Counted from the first letter of the stretch, positions 1 to 9,484 are shown. The stretch: DNA of 64,000 nucleotides from Vibrio coralliirubri (GCF_024347375.1 NZ_AP025471.1:1984001-2048000), one strand, 5' to 3'. Numbers and translations are program-made. The notes: a model not told the origin generated them from the sequence alone.

Positions 1-1086
1 ATTGAATTGGGATAAAGGCGCTGTGTAGTCAGGAATATTATTCGGCGTCACGCTGTATGCTTCTGGCTCACCTTGACCTGTAACTTTCTCGACCAGAATC
101 TCACGATTGACGGCCATGCTCAGTGCTTGGCGTACTCTCACGTCGTCAAAGGGTGCTTGACGTGTATTGAATGAATAGACGTAAGAACCCAATAGAGCTT
201 GCGCTTTGATTTGCTCAGGGCTTTCTTGGATTAATTTCTGGTAGTACTCAAGCTGAACGCGATTGGTCATATCAATTTCACCCGCTTGATAACGGATAAG
301 CTCGGCATTTTGAGATGATAAGCCCAAATAGGTCACTTTGTTGATGATTGTCGATGTGTCATCCCAATAATTTGGATTCCGCTCGACTTCAACGTATTCG
401 TTGGGCACCCATTTACTCAAAGTGTAAGCACCGTTGGTCGCGATATTTTCTGCGCGAGTCCATTGGTCGCCTTTCTCTTGAACCAACTCAGCAGGCAAAG
501 GGAAAAAGGTCTTGATGCTCATTAAACTCATAAAGTAGGGCGTAGGTTTTGAAAGTGAAATTTCAACCGTGCGCTCATCTAATGCTTTGATGCCAAGCTC
601 AGAGGGATCTTTGTTTCCTGATATAATCTCGCTAGCGTTCAAGATATTAGCCGTCGAAAAAACAAAACCCGTGTTGTTACCTGTTTTCGGAGACACTGCG
701 CGCTGCCAACCAAACACAAAATCAGACGCTGTGACTGGATCGCCATTCGACCACTTGAGATTCTCTTTCAACACAAACATCACGGTTTTACCGTCTTTGC
801 TGATAGACCACTCTTTGGCTTGCCCTGGGATGATTTGCCCGTCACTGTCCTCAATCACAAAGCCTTCAAACATATCATTGACGATAATGTCACCGGGCAT
901 ACCCGAGTTTACGAAGCTAGGATCTAGTGTGTTGGGCTCTGCACCATTGCCACGTACAAAATGTTGTTCCTCAGCTAATAGTTCTTCAGCTAATGGTGAA
1001 TTAGCAGGAACAGTGGCAGCAAAACTTGAAGCAGATGACAAAGCAAGCAGGGACGAGATGATCACAGGGATCGTTGGTTGAGTCAT
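1..1086 (-). CDS. OppA/MppA-like peptide ABC transporter substrate-binding protein (3' end cut by window)
   Basis: The reading frame opens with ATG at 1086 and stays open to the window edge, so only about 361 N-terminal residues are present. A signal peptide of about 24 residues ending in SSFAA is followed by TVPANSPLAEE and VRGNGAEPNTLDPSF, the usual start of mature OppA-type proteins. Further SBP_bac_5 signatures are DMFEGFV, LKWSNGDPVTASDFVF and a VRQALSMAVNRE stretch near the cut end. It should bind oligopeptides in the periplasm for an ABC importer. No permease or ATPase gene is visible, because the downstream side lies outside the window. Family assignment is firm, substrate is inferred. 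Confidence 0.9.
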   Translation of the reverse strand, partial: MTQPTIPVIISSLLALSSASSFAATVPANSPLAEELLAEEQHFVRGNGAEPNTLDPSFVNSGMPGDIIVNDMFEGFVIEDSDGQIIPGQAKEWSISKDGKTVMFVLKENLKWSNGDPVTASDFVFGWQRAVSPKTGNNTGFVFSTANILNASEIISGNKDPSELGIKALDERTVEISLSKPTPYFMSLMSIKTFFPLPAELVQEKGDQWTRAENIATNGAYTLSKWVPNEYVEVERNPNYWDDTSTIINKVTYLGLSSQNAELIRYQAGEIDMTNRVQLEYYQKLIQESPEQIKAQALLGSYVYSFNTRQAPFDDVRVRQALSMAVNREILVEKVTGQGEPEAYSVTPNNIPDYTAPLSQFN

Positions 1087-1200
1087 TGTAATTCCTTTTA
1101 CAACTTAAACAGTACTCAATGCATTAAACCTGAGTCGGTAACATGTTGCAACTACAATGAGCGCGTATTAAAAGCATTTGAAAGGCTTGTGAATAAAACA

Positions 1201-1230
1201 ACAGTGCCTACTTCGGGAGTAGGCACTGTG
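1201..1230 (-). terminator. Intrinsic terminator of the EamA gene
   Basis: A perfect 12-bp stem (1201-1212 with 1218-1229) encloses a 5-nt loop. On the minus strand it is followed by TGTTTTATT. It lies just downstream of the leftward EamA gene and before the oppA-like start. Confidence 0.75.
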
Positions 1231-1280
1231 AGAAACGTAAGTTTGAATATTTACCCTAATGTGAGCGTTGGGTAATGCGT

Positions 1281-2174
1281 TTAGCTTTGTTGAGGGAGAG
1301 GAGCCTCAAGCCTTGGTTTTCTTTTGATTTGAGCAAGGATGACACCGGAAATCACCATCACACCACCAATGATGTGGAACTGGTTAATCTCTTCACCAAG
1401 CCATGTCGCAGCTAATACGATCGCAACAACCGGAAGCAAGTTCATGAACATCGCGCTTGAGTCAGCACCAATGGTGTCAATCGCTTTAACCCACATCCAA
1501 GGTGCTAAAATTGAAGCGGCAACCGCGGCGTAAGCTATCAATGGGATCGCTTGTTGCGGTGGTAACAGCTGTTCGCTGGTAAGCCAAAGTGGCGTAAGCA
1601 TCGCGACAGCAAACAGACCCTGAATGTAAATCACCACCCAGCTACTGATCGGCATTTTCCAGCGTTTCAGTAGCACACAGTAAGAAGCATAAACAAAGGC
1701 CGCAATTAGCATATAGCCATCGCCTTGAGTCAATTCTTGATGCATGAAGAATAACGGATCGCCTTTACCTAACATCAGGGCTAAGCCTGACAGTGACAAC
1801 ACACCACCCACAATACTCAAACTAGAAATCGACTTGTGCAGCAAAGGGACGCTTAAAAATACACTGATCAACGGGACTAAAGACGTGATCAATGCCATGT
1901 TGGAAGCGGTTGTGGTTAAGCCAGCGTAGTAACCTAGAGATTGGTTCAACACCATCCCCAAAAAGCCGAGGAACGCTAATTTCGATAGGTTTGGCTTAAT
2001 AACAGCCCACTGCTTCATCACTGGGCGAATGCAGAAAGGCGTGAGAATTAACATCGCAAAAAACCAGCGGTAAAAACTCATCGCGCTAGGTTCTATGGTG
2101 CTTGCAGCAAGCTTGTTGACGATTGCATTGGCGCCCCAGATACAGACTGTAAAAAATGGTAAGAGATAATGCAT
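1281..2174 (-). CDS. EamA-family (DMT superfamily) transporter
   Basis: The 297-residue protein is almost entirely hydrophobic with about ten predicted membrane segments, the two-times-five EamA layout. It opens with a CIWGANAIVNKLA motif of the first EamA repeat. The second repeat (about residues 150-285) carries YASYCVLLKRW and ends in the conserved GGVMVISGVILAQ. DMT proteins export metabolites such as amino acids; the substrate cannot be read from sequence. It is divergent from an AraC regulator starting about 100 bp away, which suggests that regulator controls it. Confidence 0.85.
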   Translation of the reverse strand: MHYLLPFFTVCIWGANAIVNKLAASTIEPSAMSFYRWFFAMLILTPFCIRPVMKQWAVIKPNLSKLAFLGFLGMVLNQSLGYYAGLTTTASNMALITSLVPLISVFLSVPLLHKSISSLSIVGGVLSLSGLALMLGKGDPLFFMHQELTQGDGYMLIAAFVYASYCVLLKRWKMPISSWVVIYIQGLFAVAMLTPLWLTSEQLLPPQQAIPLIAYAAVAASILAPWMWVKAIDTIGADSSAMFMNLLPVVAIVLAATWLGEEINQFHIIGGVMVISGVILAQIKRKPRLEAPLPQQS

Positions 2175-2272
2175 GTGAATTCCATGGCGAATGAGTTGAT
2201 GCGGCTAGTTTGACAGGTCGTTATACTTACAAGTATCTTTAGAAAGACATCAGGCGCGATAGGAAGACAAGT

Positions 2273-3061
2273 TTGAAAAAACACTCTAGAAACCTTCACC
2301 CATCCTTATCAATTGATAAGGCACCATCCAACGTATTTATGAATTTTGAAGCGTTTCTTTCGAACACTGAAACCCGAGTTCATAGCCACTCATGGGGACA
2401 GGTTCAATTGATCAGTGGCGGTATATTAGAGATGGAAGCGGAAAGCACTCGATTTCTAGCGCCACCACATCTAGCGATTTGGGTACCGGCCGGGGTGATG
2501 CATTGCAGTTATAACCGTAAGCCTTTGGACTACTGTTCGCTAAATATAGCCCCAGAGCTAACGCAACATCTGCCAGATAAAACCAGCCTTATAAAGATCA
2601 CGCCGATTGTGTCTTCTATTATCGATGACTTTCGCGAGCGTGGAATCAATGTTGCGGAAAAAGAACAAGATCAAAGGCTTGTCCAGGTACTGCTTGACCA
2701 ACTTGCGCAGCGTGAGGTTGAACACCACTTCTTGCCTTCAACCGATAATAAGTATCTAGCGCCAATATTAGCTTCTGTTGAAGAGAACCCAACCGATGAA
2801 GTGACGCTGAAAGATTGGGCTGAACGTGTCCACACCACGGAAAGAACCCTTTCTCGCCACTGCCAGACGGAGCTGGGAATGAGCTTTACCGAGTGGCGAC
2901 TGCGAGTGCGCTACCTATACTCTATGGACTTGTTGAGAAACGGCCAATCGGTTAAAGAGGTCGCTCTTACATTGGGTTATAACCAAGCAAGCCCTTTTAT
3001 CACCATGTTCAAACGTTACGCGAACCAAACGCCAGAACAGTATAAGAACCGTTTGTTGTAG
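2273..3061 (+). CDS. AraC-family transcriptional regulator with N-terminal cupin domain
   Basis: 262 residues. The N-terminal half is a cupin sensor domain with VHSHSWGQVQLISGG and a second strand AIWVPAGVMHCSY; the C-terminal 100 residues form the double helix-turn-helix (DWAERVHTTERTLSRH, then VKEVALTLGYNQASPF). The start is taken as TTG at 2273 because AGGAAG lies 8 nt upstream; an ATG at 2339 would cut into the cupin domain. It is divergent from the EamA transporter, the common arrangement of a local regulator and its exporter. The effector is unknown. Confidence 0.85.
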   Translation: MKKHSRNLHPSLSIDKAPSNVFMNFEAFLSNTETRVHSHSWGQVQLISGGILEMEAESTRFLAPPHLAIWVPAGVMHCSYNRKPLDYCSLNIAPELTQHLPDKTSLIKITPIVSSIIDDFRERGINVAEKEQDQRLVQVLLDQLAQREVEHHFLPSTDNKYLAPILASVEENPTDEVTLKDWAERVHTTERTLSRHCQTELGMSFTEWRLRVRYLYSMDLLRNGQSVKEVALTLGYNQASPFITMFKRYANQTPEQYKNRLL

Positions 3062-3151
3062 TTCCTAAAAGAACCTATTTTTCAACTAGTTAGTGATTAG
3101 ATAGCTCATAAGTGAATAGACACACCATAAGTGAATACGTGCAGTATGAGC

Positions 3152-3334
3152 TTATGGAATCGCACCTAACAGCCCATATATTTCGCTCTGTTGTTCGGTG
3201 ACATCCTCATAGTGTTGGTTCAATAGAGCACTGTTGCTGCCCACTTTGAACAGTATGTACGTTTCTCCGTCGACCTCGAACCAATTGAACGTTCCATGCT
3301 GGTTATACGTGGTCATTGTTTTGTTTATCTTCAT
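3152..3334 (-). CDS. Small soluble hypothetical protein (60 aa), coupled to upstream membrane miniprotein
   Basis: Not recognised. ATG at 3334 overlaps the stop codon of the preceding small gene in an ATGA arrangement, which points to translational coupling and favours this start over a longer in-frame extension. The product starts MKINKTMTTYNQHG and contains a predicted beta stretch WFEVDGETYILFKVG. It has no signal peptide or membrane segment. An alternative reading is that the two frames are one gene split by a frameshift. Confidence 0.45.
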   Translation of the reverse strand: MKINKTMTTYNQHGTFNWFEVDGETYILFKVGSNSALLNQHYEDVTEQQSEIYGLLGAIP

Positions 3335-3540
3335 GAGATATACATCAGCAGTGCAAGACATGCAGACGTACATAAGCCAAAGAAAGAAAAGAAAAACCAC
3401 GAGCCTAATACTGTTTTTTCTTTTCCTACCTCTTCATTACTTTGCTGCCAACCAAGTTCACGAACCTGAGCCTTGGTAAGGTTTAAGTCTAGTTTCTCTA
3501 TGTATCTGTTGAGTTCGTCATTGTGTACTGAGCTAATCAT
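3331..3540 (-). CDS. Small membrane protein (69 aa) with one C-terminal transmembrane helix
   Basis: Not recognised. The first 40 residues are charged and polar, including NLTKAQVRELGWQQSNEEV, a probable amphipathic helix. A single hydrophobic helix (about residues 46-68, rich in Phe, Leu and Ala) forms the C-terminus, giving a tail-anchored layout. The stop TGA at 3333-3331 overlaps the ATG of the next small gene. Both genes run leftward on their own, with AttH-like lipoprotein gene further downstream. Confidence 0.45.
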   Translation of the reverse strand: MISSVHNDELNRYIEKLDLNLTKAQVRELGWQQSNEEVGKEKTVLGSWFFFSFFGLCTSACLALLMYIS

Positions 3541-3651
3541 GTTCTATCTCCTCTAACTATTTGATTGGTATTTTAGGGGAGCTCATCGTTTGGTTAAATT
3601 AGATATTTTTCAACAGGCGTTAAGGTAAATAGAACATGATGAATAGCAAAG

Positions 3652-3670
3652 AACCTCCGTGGTGGAGGTT
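3652..3670 (-). terminator. Possible terminator of the attEFGH-like operon
   Basis: A 7-bp stem (3652-3658 with 3664-3670) with a 5-nt loop lies 60 bp downstream of the lipocalin-like gene. On the minus strand it is followed only by CTTTGC, so it would be a weak intrinsic terminator. Confidence 0.35.
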
Positions 3671-3730
3671 TGGTTGAAAGTGTTTTAGTTGTTGGTTCTC
3701 GAGATGTATTTGTTGTTAGTAATGCACGCT

Positions 3731-4864
3731 CTAATACCCAGTCAACTCCATATAGCCAGATCCGGAATGAGAACCTTTAATCATGATTGGCCCCTCCCAA
3801 TAAGGAACAGACAGCGGCATTTTGGCATTTGGATTGAGTGCCGAGACAGTCAGTTCGATTTGTTGAGTTGGAATCGAAACTTGCCACTCTGTTGGGTAGT
3901 CACGCCCGTCGATTTTAGTTTGCTTGATGGCGGTTAAGCTGATGTCTTGCTGCTTAATCGTGATGCCGGAGCCATCTTGATTCATCAACCTCGCATGGGA
4001 ATAACTGGCTTTGCCTGATGTTGAGTTTCGAAGTTGAAACACCACTAAACTGGTTTCATCACTTAGCCTTAGTGCAAACCAGTCCCAGCCTTGTTGCGAG
4101 TCGAGTAAAAACTGCGAACTCCATTCTCTGTCTATCCAACCTTTACCGGAAACCTGATGCGTCACGCCATCAATAGTTACCTCACCCGATACATTAATGA
4201 ATGGCTGGCTGTAGTAATAGGAAGCCACTTTGCCATCGCTACTTTTAATGCTGTAGCCTTGTTCGCCTTGCTTTTGATAAGGCGCGTTGTTGGTTAACTT
4301 AAGCGAGTATCCAAATCGATCCGAGTTAGCGACCAGTGTGGCTGGGAACAGGTCATCGGTCGTCGACGTCCATTGCCAATCATCGAGATAAACACGAAAC
4401 GGCGAATCGCTAACACCCGCAAGTTCAGCTTGATCGCGAGACCACTTTTCATCGGCGTAGTGCTTATCTTTCGTGGTGACGGCACTGTGCGCCATGTAGA
4501 TTTGCTGGCTTTGCCACGTGGTTTTCTTAGCGCCATTGCCACTTTCTTGTGGTGCAGTCGCGAAGCGGAACTGTGTCCATTGCACGCCTAACGCATTGCC
4601 TTTTTCATCAATTAAGTTTGCGGTTAAATACCACCACTCATGACGAAAATCAGGGTGTGCTTGATGGTCGGAGGGGAAGGCGATCTCCACGCCTTTTACT
4701 ACCGACGTGAATTGCTCAGCCTCTTTTTGTGTTTCATCGTTGGTTTGTGTTTCTGCGCCAAGTATCGAACCCATATTTTGAGCTGATGGTTGAGTGGACT
4801 CCTCGCATCCTAAAAGAAACAAGACGGCAAGCGTGAGAACGAAAACGCTTATTGCTCGATTCAT
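3731..4864 (-). CDS. AttH/CrtC-like (lipocalin-like) lipoprotein
   Basis: About 377 residues. The N-terminus is a lipoprotein signal with lipobox LFLLGC, so the mature protein should be anchored at Cys about residue 20. The body matches the predicted secreted hydrolase / carotenoid 1,2-hydratase-like family: FPSDHQAHPDFRHEWWYLTA, WTQFRFA, GKGWIDREWSSQFL and GWDWFALRLSDETSLVVFQL. ATG at 4864 overlaps the TGA of the permease gene (TGATG); a GTG one codon upstream is the alternative. It is the last gene of a three-gene operon with an ABC ATPase and FtsX-like permease, as in attEFGH loci. The ligand is unknown. Confidence 0.85.
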   Translation of the reverse strand: MNRAISVFVLTLAVLFLLGCEESTQPSAQNMGSILGAETQTNDETQKEAEQFTSVVKGVEIAFPSDHQAHPDFRHEWWYLTANLIDEKGNALGVQWTQFRFATAPQESGNGAKKTTWQSQQIYMAHSAVTTKDKHYADEKWSRDQAELAGVSDSPFRVYLDDWQWTSTTDDLFPATLVANSDRFGYSLKLTNNAPYQKQGEQGYSIKSSDGKVASYYYSQPFINVSGEVTIDGVTHQVSGKGWIDREWSSQFLLDSQQGWDWFALRLSDETSLVVFQLRNSTSGKASYSHARLMNQDGSGITIKQQDISLTAIKQTKIDGRDYPTEWQVSIPTQQIELTVSALNPNAKMPLSVPYWEGPIMIKGSHSGSGYMELTGY

Positions 4865-7410
4865 CACAACACCTCACATTGCAAACTGGATACCACGGGT
4901 TTACTGACCAAACGCCACAGTGGAATCAAGGTCGCAAACACAGCCACTAGAATGGTGATGGCTGCGATGCTGAGTGCATCACTCCAATTCCACACATAAT
5001 TTAAGCTCCAACCAAAGGCGCGTAGGGTAACGATGTCCGTCAACACATAACCGACCATAGCGCCGAGTGGTAAGGCGATAACCAGAGTGAAGGCGACCAG
5101 AACAACGATTTGCCCGACCACCATTGCCATCAATTTTCGCTGACTAACACCGAGCGCATACAACCTTGCAATAGCGGCTTTGCGTGCGTCGAGCAACATG
5201 AAACAGGCGCAGAACAACCCAATCACCGCCACCATTAAAGTGACGCCATTAAGCGCCCGCGTGATGGCAAAGGTTTGTGAGAAGATATCTAAAGCGATCG
5301 ATTTGATCTGTGCTTGATCGTAAAGCTGACTTGGGTGCAGATTAAGTTGTTGGCGTAGCTGTTCGTACACCACTTGTGGGTCGCCAGAGACTTTGATTCC
5401 TAAGCTGGTGGGTAAGTCAGTAAATCCGCTTTCGAGCCATAGATTAGGCGCAATTAACACTTCGCCATTCGGTGAACCATAATCGTGGAAAATCGCCCCG
5501 ACGATGAGTGTTTTGTCTTGGAGCGCGTCGAGCCTGAGTTGGCTTCCAAGGGGCAAGCCGAGCTTCACCGCCGTAGGTTCGCTGATCGCCACGAATTCAC
5601 CTTGGTAAAAGCGCGTCCAGAAATCATCAAGGTGGGATTGGAACACCATGGTTTGCTCAAGTGTGTCTTTGTCTTTGGTGCCGAGCAAAGTCGGTAAGCC
5701 CTGCAAGTTATCATCGACGTAGTATTGCTTATAGACGGTTTCAACATTATCAAACTGCTCTAACGCACGCTCCACATCTGCGATTTCACCTTGGGCAGGG
5801 CTAACGTAGATATCGGCATGTAAGCGCTGTTCAAGCCATTGCTTTAAGGTGGATTCAAAGCTGCCGACTAAGGTATTCATTCCCACATTTGCGGTGACGG
5901 CGAGAAGCAACGCCATCATGGCAAGGGAGAGAGGGGAGATAAGTTCACGCAGCTCAGCAAACAGATATTGTATTAACCCCGATTGGGTACGTTTTTCGCT
6001 CCAGTTCGCTAGCACGCTGAGTGTTTTGGGCAAATACAAAGGAATCGACACCACTAACACACCGAGCCATGCCATGGTGAAGCGATGATGTTCACTCAGC
6101 CATAGCCCTGCTAACGCGACAATGGTTAATACTGCCCCGATAACAAACAGCTGATTTTCGTTAGACGCTTCAGGCGCTTGATAGAAACCGCCATGGGAAG
6201 AGAGGGGTTGTCGCACCCGCTGTTTAAAGTGCTGCCAACACGCGACAAGCGTTGCGGCCAGCGTGAGTAGCAGTGCCTGCACTAACCATTGCCACTGCCA
6301 TGTGCCGGGAAGCAGTGTCGCACCATAAAGTTGCTCAAGCGTTATCGCGACGGTTGGATGCAGCCAATGGCTGAGTTGAATGCCGAGAATGAAACCAAGC
6401 GACGCGCCCAGTGTGACTAAAAGAGTCAGCTCGACTAACAGAGCTGAAAACACGATACTTGGCGCAATGCCGGCTTGTTGAATTTGTACCAACAGCCGAT
6501 TACGTTTCAGCAAACTGTACTTCACACCATTGTAAGCGATGAATAGACCAACCAAAAACGCCAACAAACTCATGGCGGTGAGATTGAGGTGAAAGCTATC
6601 TGTAATTGAGCCGAGATCCGTGCTTTGGTTGTTGGATATCCATTGCCCTTGTTCGCCTATGATGCTCTGCCACTTATCCTGAGTATTGCTGTTAGTGTCG
6701 CTCTTGGTGTCAAAAATAGCGATATAGCTCAGTTGCCCTTGCTTGTTAAGCAGTTGCTGAGCGAACCCAATATCCATCAACATTCGGCTACCGAGCTGCC
6801 ATTCATCTGGTAGCACTACCACTTGAGTGAGCACTTCATCCAAAGTGAGTGCGTCTACTTCGTCCAAACTCTGGTGCTGAGATTGGCTCATCATCACAAT
6901 GGGTTCTCCCGCTAAGAGTTGCGGCAAAGGTAAGGCATTGTCGAACAGGGAAATGTTTGGCTCTTTGGTTTGAGTATTGCTTTTTTCGTCGACGCGAGAG
7001 TGGCGGGATCTTGAAGTGAGTGCGGCGATCAGCTCACTGCCTTGAACTGACCAGCGTCGACCTTGCTCGTCTCTTACTCGCCCTTCTATAACAGGTAGCG
7101 CTGAGCTTAATCCACTTTGTCTTAAGCTGAAGTAGAGCGATTCCGGCAAATAGTTTTGCCCTGCTGGTGGAATGATAAGGTTCTTCGCTTGGGCGCTAAG
7201 TTGCTCGGTCGATTCTGCATAACTGCGCTTGGCATTGAGGTTGATGGCTTGCACCGCGACAAACAAGGTGACCGCCAGCACAATACCGATCAGAATCGCC
7301 GCAGCTTGCAATGGTGATTGACGATAGTGCGCCGCGAATAGACTCAGAGTCAGTTTTGTATGGGTGAGCTGACTTTGTGCGAAGCCAATTTGCTTCATTG
7401 GTTTACTCAC
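4864..7410 (-). CDS. FtsX-like ABC transporter permease (AttF/AttG-type, double FtsX domain)
   Basis: About 848 residues. One membrane helix near residues 30-50 is followed by a large periplasmic domain, a block of helices near 275-400, further helices around 420-530, a second periplasmic domain (about 540-710) and three C-terminal helices. This is the LolC/E-MacB-like type VII topology with two FtsX blocks. GTG at 7410 overlaps the ATPase stop (GTGA); an ATG at 7398 (MKQIGFAQ) is also possible. It should couple ATP hydrolysis by the upstream ATPase to movement of a lipid- or lipoprotein-like substrate at the inner membrane, with the downstream lipocalin-like lipoprotein as partner. Confidence 0.85.
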   Translation of the reverse strand: MSKPMKQIGFAQSQLTHTKLTLSLFAAHYRQSPLQAAAILIGIVLAVTLFVAVQAINLNAKRSYAESTEQLSAQAKNLIIPPAGQNYLPESLYFSLRQSGLSSALPVIEGRVRDEQGRRWSVQGSELIAALTSRSRHSRVDEKSNTQTKEPNISLFDNALPLPQLLAGEPIVMMSQSQHQSLDEVDALTLDEVLTQVVVLPDEWQLGSRMLMDIGFAQQLLNKQGQLSYIAIFDTKSDTNSNTQDKWQSIIGEQGQWISNNQSTDLGSITDSFHLNLTAMSLLAFLVGLFIAYNGVKYSLLKRNRLLVQIQQAGIAPSIVFSALLVELTLLVTLGASLGFILGIQLSHWLHPTVAITLEQLYGATLLPGTWQWQWLVQALLLTLAATLVACWQHFKQRVRQPLSSHGGFYQAPEASNENQLFVIGAVLTIVALAGLWLSEHHRFTMAWLGVLVVSIPLYLPKTLSVLANWSEKRTQSGLIQYLFAELRELISPLSLAMMALLLAVTANVGMNTLVGSFESTLKQWLEQRLHADIYVSPAQGEIADVERALEQFDNVETVYKQYYVDDNLQGLPTLLGTKDKDTLEQTMVFQSHLDDFWTRFYQGEFVAISEPTAVKLGLPLGSQLRLDALQDKTLIVGAIFHDYGSPNGEVLIAPNLWLESGFTDLPTSLGIKVSGDPQVVYEQLRQQLNLHPSQLYDQAQIKSIALDIFSQTFAITRALNGVTLMVAVIGLFCACFMLLDARKAAIARLYALGVSQRKLMAMVVGQIVVLVAFTLVIALPLGAMVGYVLTDIVTLRAFGWSLNYVWNWSDALSIAAITILVAVFATLIPLWRLVSKPVVSSLQCEVL

Positions 7411-8120
7411 AACGCTGCTGCTCTTGGGGTTAGATCTGCGTTCCTTAAACAACCATCATCTAACACCAATTTTGTCTGCATAAAGCTGGCACATTCTGGG
7501 CTGTGCGTAACCAAAAGCACGGCAGTGTTGCCTTGAGTGGTGATTTCACTCAGCAGCTTCATAACCTCTAACCCTGCTTTGTGGTCGAGGTTGCCTGTGG
7601 GCTCGTCGGCAAGCAATAGTTTGGGTTTATGGGCTAGAGCACGCGCTATTGCGACTCGTTGTTGCTGACCGCCAGAGAGTGCGGATACGTGTCTTTCGAG
7701 TAGCTCGCTGATGCCCAATGTATCAACTAAATAATCGCACCAGTCGCTCCACTTCTGTTGATTTAAATGGAGAGGAAACGCGATGTTTTGTTTTACGTTG
7801 AGTGGGGTTAGCAAGTTGAACTGTTGAAAGATCACGCCTAGTTTTTGATGGCGTAATCGGCTCCATTGTGGATCTTTCCAATTTGATGTGTTCTCGCCAT
7901 CGAGCCACAATTCTCCACCAGATAGTTCGCCAACGGATAGAGGTTCAAACCCCGCAATGATATTCAGCAGAGTACTCTTTCCACTGCCACTCGCCCCTGT
8001 CAAAGCCACGCTTGCCCCTGTCGCCAAAGCGAAGTCGACATTTTCCAGCACGTGATGGGTATCTTTACCATCAATAAAGCTTTTTCTGGCATGTGTGAGT
8101 GTGACAATTGGGCTTTCCAT
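7407..8120 (-). CDS. ABC transporter ATP-binding protein (LolD/MacB type, AttE-like)
   Basis: 237 residues with all nucleotide-binding motifs: Walker A GASGSGKST (about 42-50), Q-loop FQQFNLL, signature LSGGQQQRVAIARAL, Walker B LLLADEPTGNLD and the switch His in LLVTHSPE. The type matches ATPases that serve FtsX-like permeases. It is the first gene of a leftward operon in which all three genes overlap by a few bases. A perfect palindrome at 8170-8179 lies about 50 bp upstream of the start. Confidence 0.92.
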   Translation of the reverse strand: MESPIVTLTHARKSFIDGKDTHHVLENVDFALATGASVALTGASGSGKSTLLNIIAGFEPLSVGELSGGELWLDGENTSNWKDPQWSRLRHQKLGVIFQQFNLLTPLNVKQNIAFPLHLNQQKWSDWCDYLVDTLGISELLERHVSALSGGQQQRVAIARALAHKPKLLLADEPTGNLDHKAGLEVMKLLSEITTQGNTAVLLVTHSPECASFMQTKLVLDDGCLRNADLTPRAAAL

Positions 8121-8934
8121 TTTCTTTCCTTATAACCAAAACTTACCATCAAAAGGTGTCGTTACTTGTGGTAATTACCGAAGCTACAAGCTCTATAAAA
8201 CTGTAGACAACAATTTCAAGAATTAGAGCGATTTATATCGAATTATTAATAACTTGTACTTCGAAAAGAGGGAAATAGATCAGTATGGGGAGGAATACAG
8301 GTGTTAGTGGGAGCTTAGAGTCACTATGGAGGCTTTTAGATTTTTCGTTAGATGGCCCATGACCACGTTTATAAGCAAAAAATCATAGCTCAACTCGTTA
8401 AACGTTTTATTTATGAAAGTGGGGAGGTTAGTGCTTGTCCTCTAGCTTGCTTTTGCCCCAAAGTGAGTTAGATTAAACGTTCTACAGAATCTAGGTGTGT
8501 GAGTTTTCCCTACAAAACCTAATATCAAGTTTATGACTGACTTGCTTGCCACCGAAAATCCTTTTTCTGTATATCTACACAGTCTATTAAGTTTGAATGT
8601 TGTTTGAGTATGAGAAGGGGCACGTGTTACTAAGTAACTAGTCTCGCTGTGTCAGTAAGAACTTTAATAAGACATTGTTTACCAATGGTTTTATGGTTTT
8701 CATGTCTTGGGTAACACGCTTGCGCGTTTTTATATGAGGATAGAATGAGCACCTCGATGTATTTTCTTTAATTATTAGTGGTTTATGATAAATAAATTGA
8801 AAGTCAGGCAGAGAAACGAGATTGCTTGTTATTAAGAATGTTAGGCTTCACACCTTTGGACATAACCCCTTGAATATTAGTTGAACAACCCATATGTGTG
8901 TTGGTGGGTATATAAAACACATAAAGGAACACCA
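8121..8934. other. Long gene-free stretch
   Basis: About 810 bp without a convincing gene on either strand; composition is AT-rich. The only structured element I see is the perfect 10-bp palindrome GGTAATTACC at 8170-8179 upstream of the ABC operon, flanked by outer CTTGT and ACAAG, which could be an operator. The right end holds the leader of the DUF3775-like gene with AAGGA before its start. Confidence 0.5.
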
Positions 8935-9246
8935 ATGCCAATTTATAACGCGATAAATACTTTAAAAAGCACTGCTCCGCTAACTCTTCAACAAGCTAGC
9001 ACTTTCATGGGGCAACTTACCCCTAAGGTACAAATGCAAATCATTGCTGCAATATATATCGGACGAGATCATATTCATTCTAATACTTGGTCTGAAGATG
9101 TAATGTTGTCGACAGACTATATTGACCATATTCCGCCTAAAGACTATGCGCAGATTGTGTATGAGAAGAACTCTGCGTTAGTGAACTATTTGGGCAGTAT
9201 CGAGCGCTGTGCGGTTAATACAGGTTTTAATCTAAATGACTTATAA
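8935..9246 (+). CDS. DUF3775-like small protein
   Basis: 103 residues from the ATG at 8935, which has AAAGGA 8 nt upstream; an in-frame TTG at 8881 lacks a good ribosome-binding site. The pattern QLTPKVQMQIIAAIYIGRD followed by a YIDHIPPKDYAQIVYEK segment and a LVNYLGSIERCAV end resembles DUF3775, small alpha-helical proteins with a LxxLMWLGRGD-type core. Function is unknown for the family. It stands alone, followed by a hairpin terminator. Confidence 0.6.
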   Translation: MPIYNAINTLKSTAPLTLQQASTFMGQLTPKVQMQIIAAIYIGRDHIHSNTWSEDVMLSTDYIDHIPPKDYAQIVYEKNSALVNYLGSIERCAVNTGFNLNDL

Positions 9247-9308
9247 AGTTTAGGTCTAAGCCTACAAACGTTTAAGGTTGCAAGATACTTACTCTAATCT
9301 ATATCGAG

Positions 9309-9337
9309 CGCGTTAGATCTTAAACTCTAACGCGTTT
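9309..9337 (+). terminator. Hairpin terminator after the DUF3775-like gene
   Basis: A perfect 9-bp stem (9309-9317 with 9326-9334) with an 8-nt loop, followed by TTTCTG. The U-run is short. It could also end the convergent nucleotidase transcript. Confidence 0.55.
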
Positions 9338-9484
9338 CTGTCCAACTATCAGTTAGCCTTTGTGGCTCATTCATCCAATATCAACCGTTTTACTCAGTAC
9401 AGATGTGGTGTTGGAAGATGGGAACGACAACGACCTAACCACGCTCCCAGCGTCGTTAAGTCGTTATTGGTTTAAGGGCAAAGA

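Noticed and set aside
569..1081. 170-codon open frame on the plus strand
   Set aside because: It lies antisense to the oppA-like gene, whose signal peptide and family motifs are clear; the plus-strand product has no recognisable features.
3331..3400. Frameshift joining the two small frames at 3152-3540
   Set aside because: The ATGA overlap gives a normal coupled start for the second frame, so two genes explain the sequence without an error. It is kept as an alternative.
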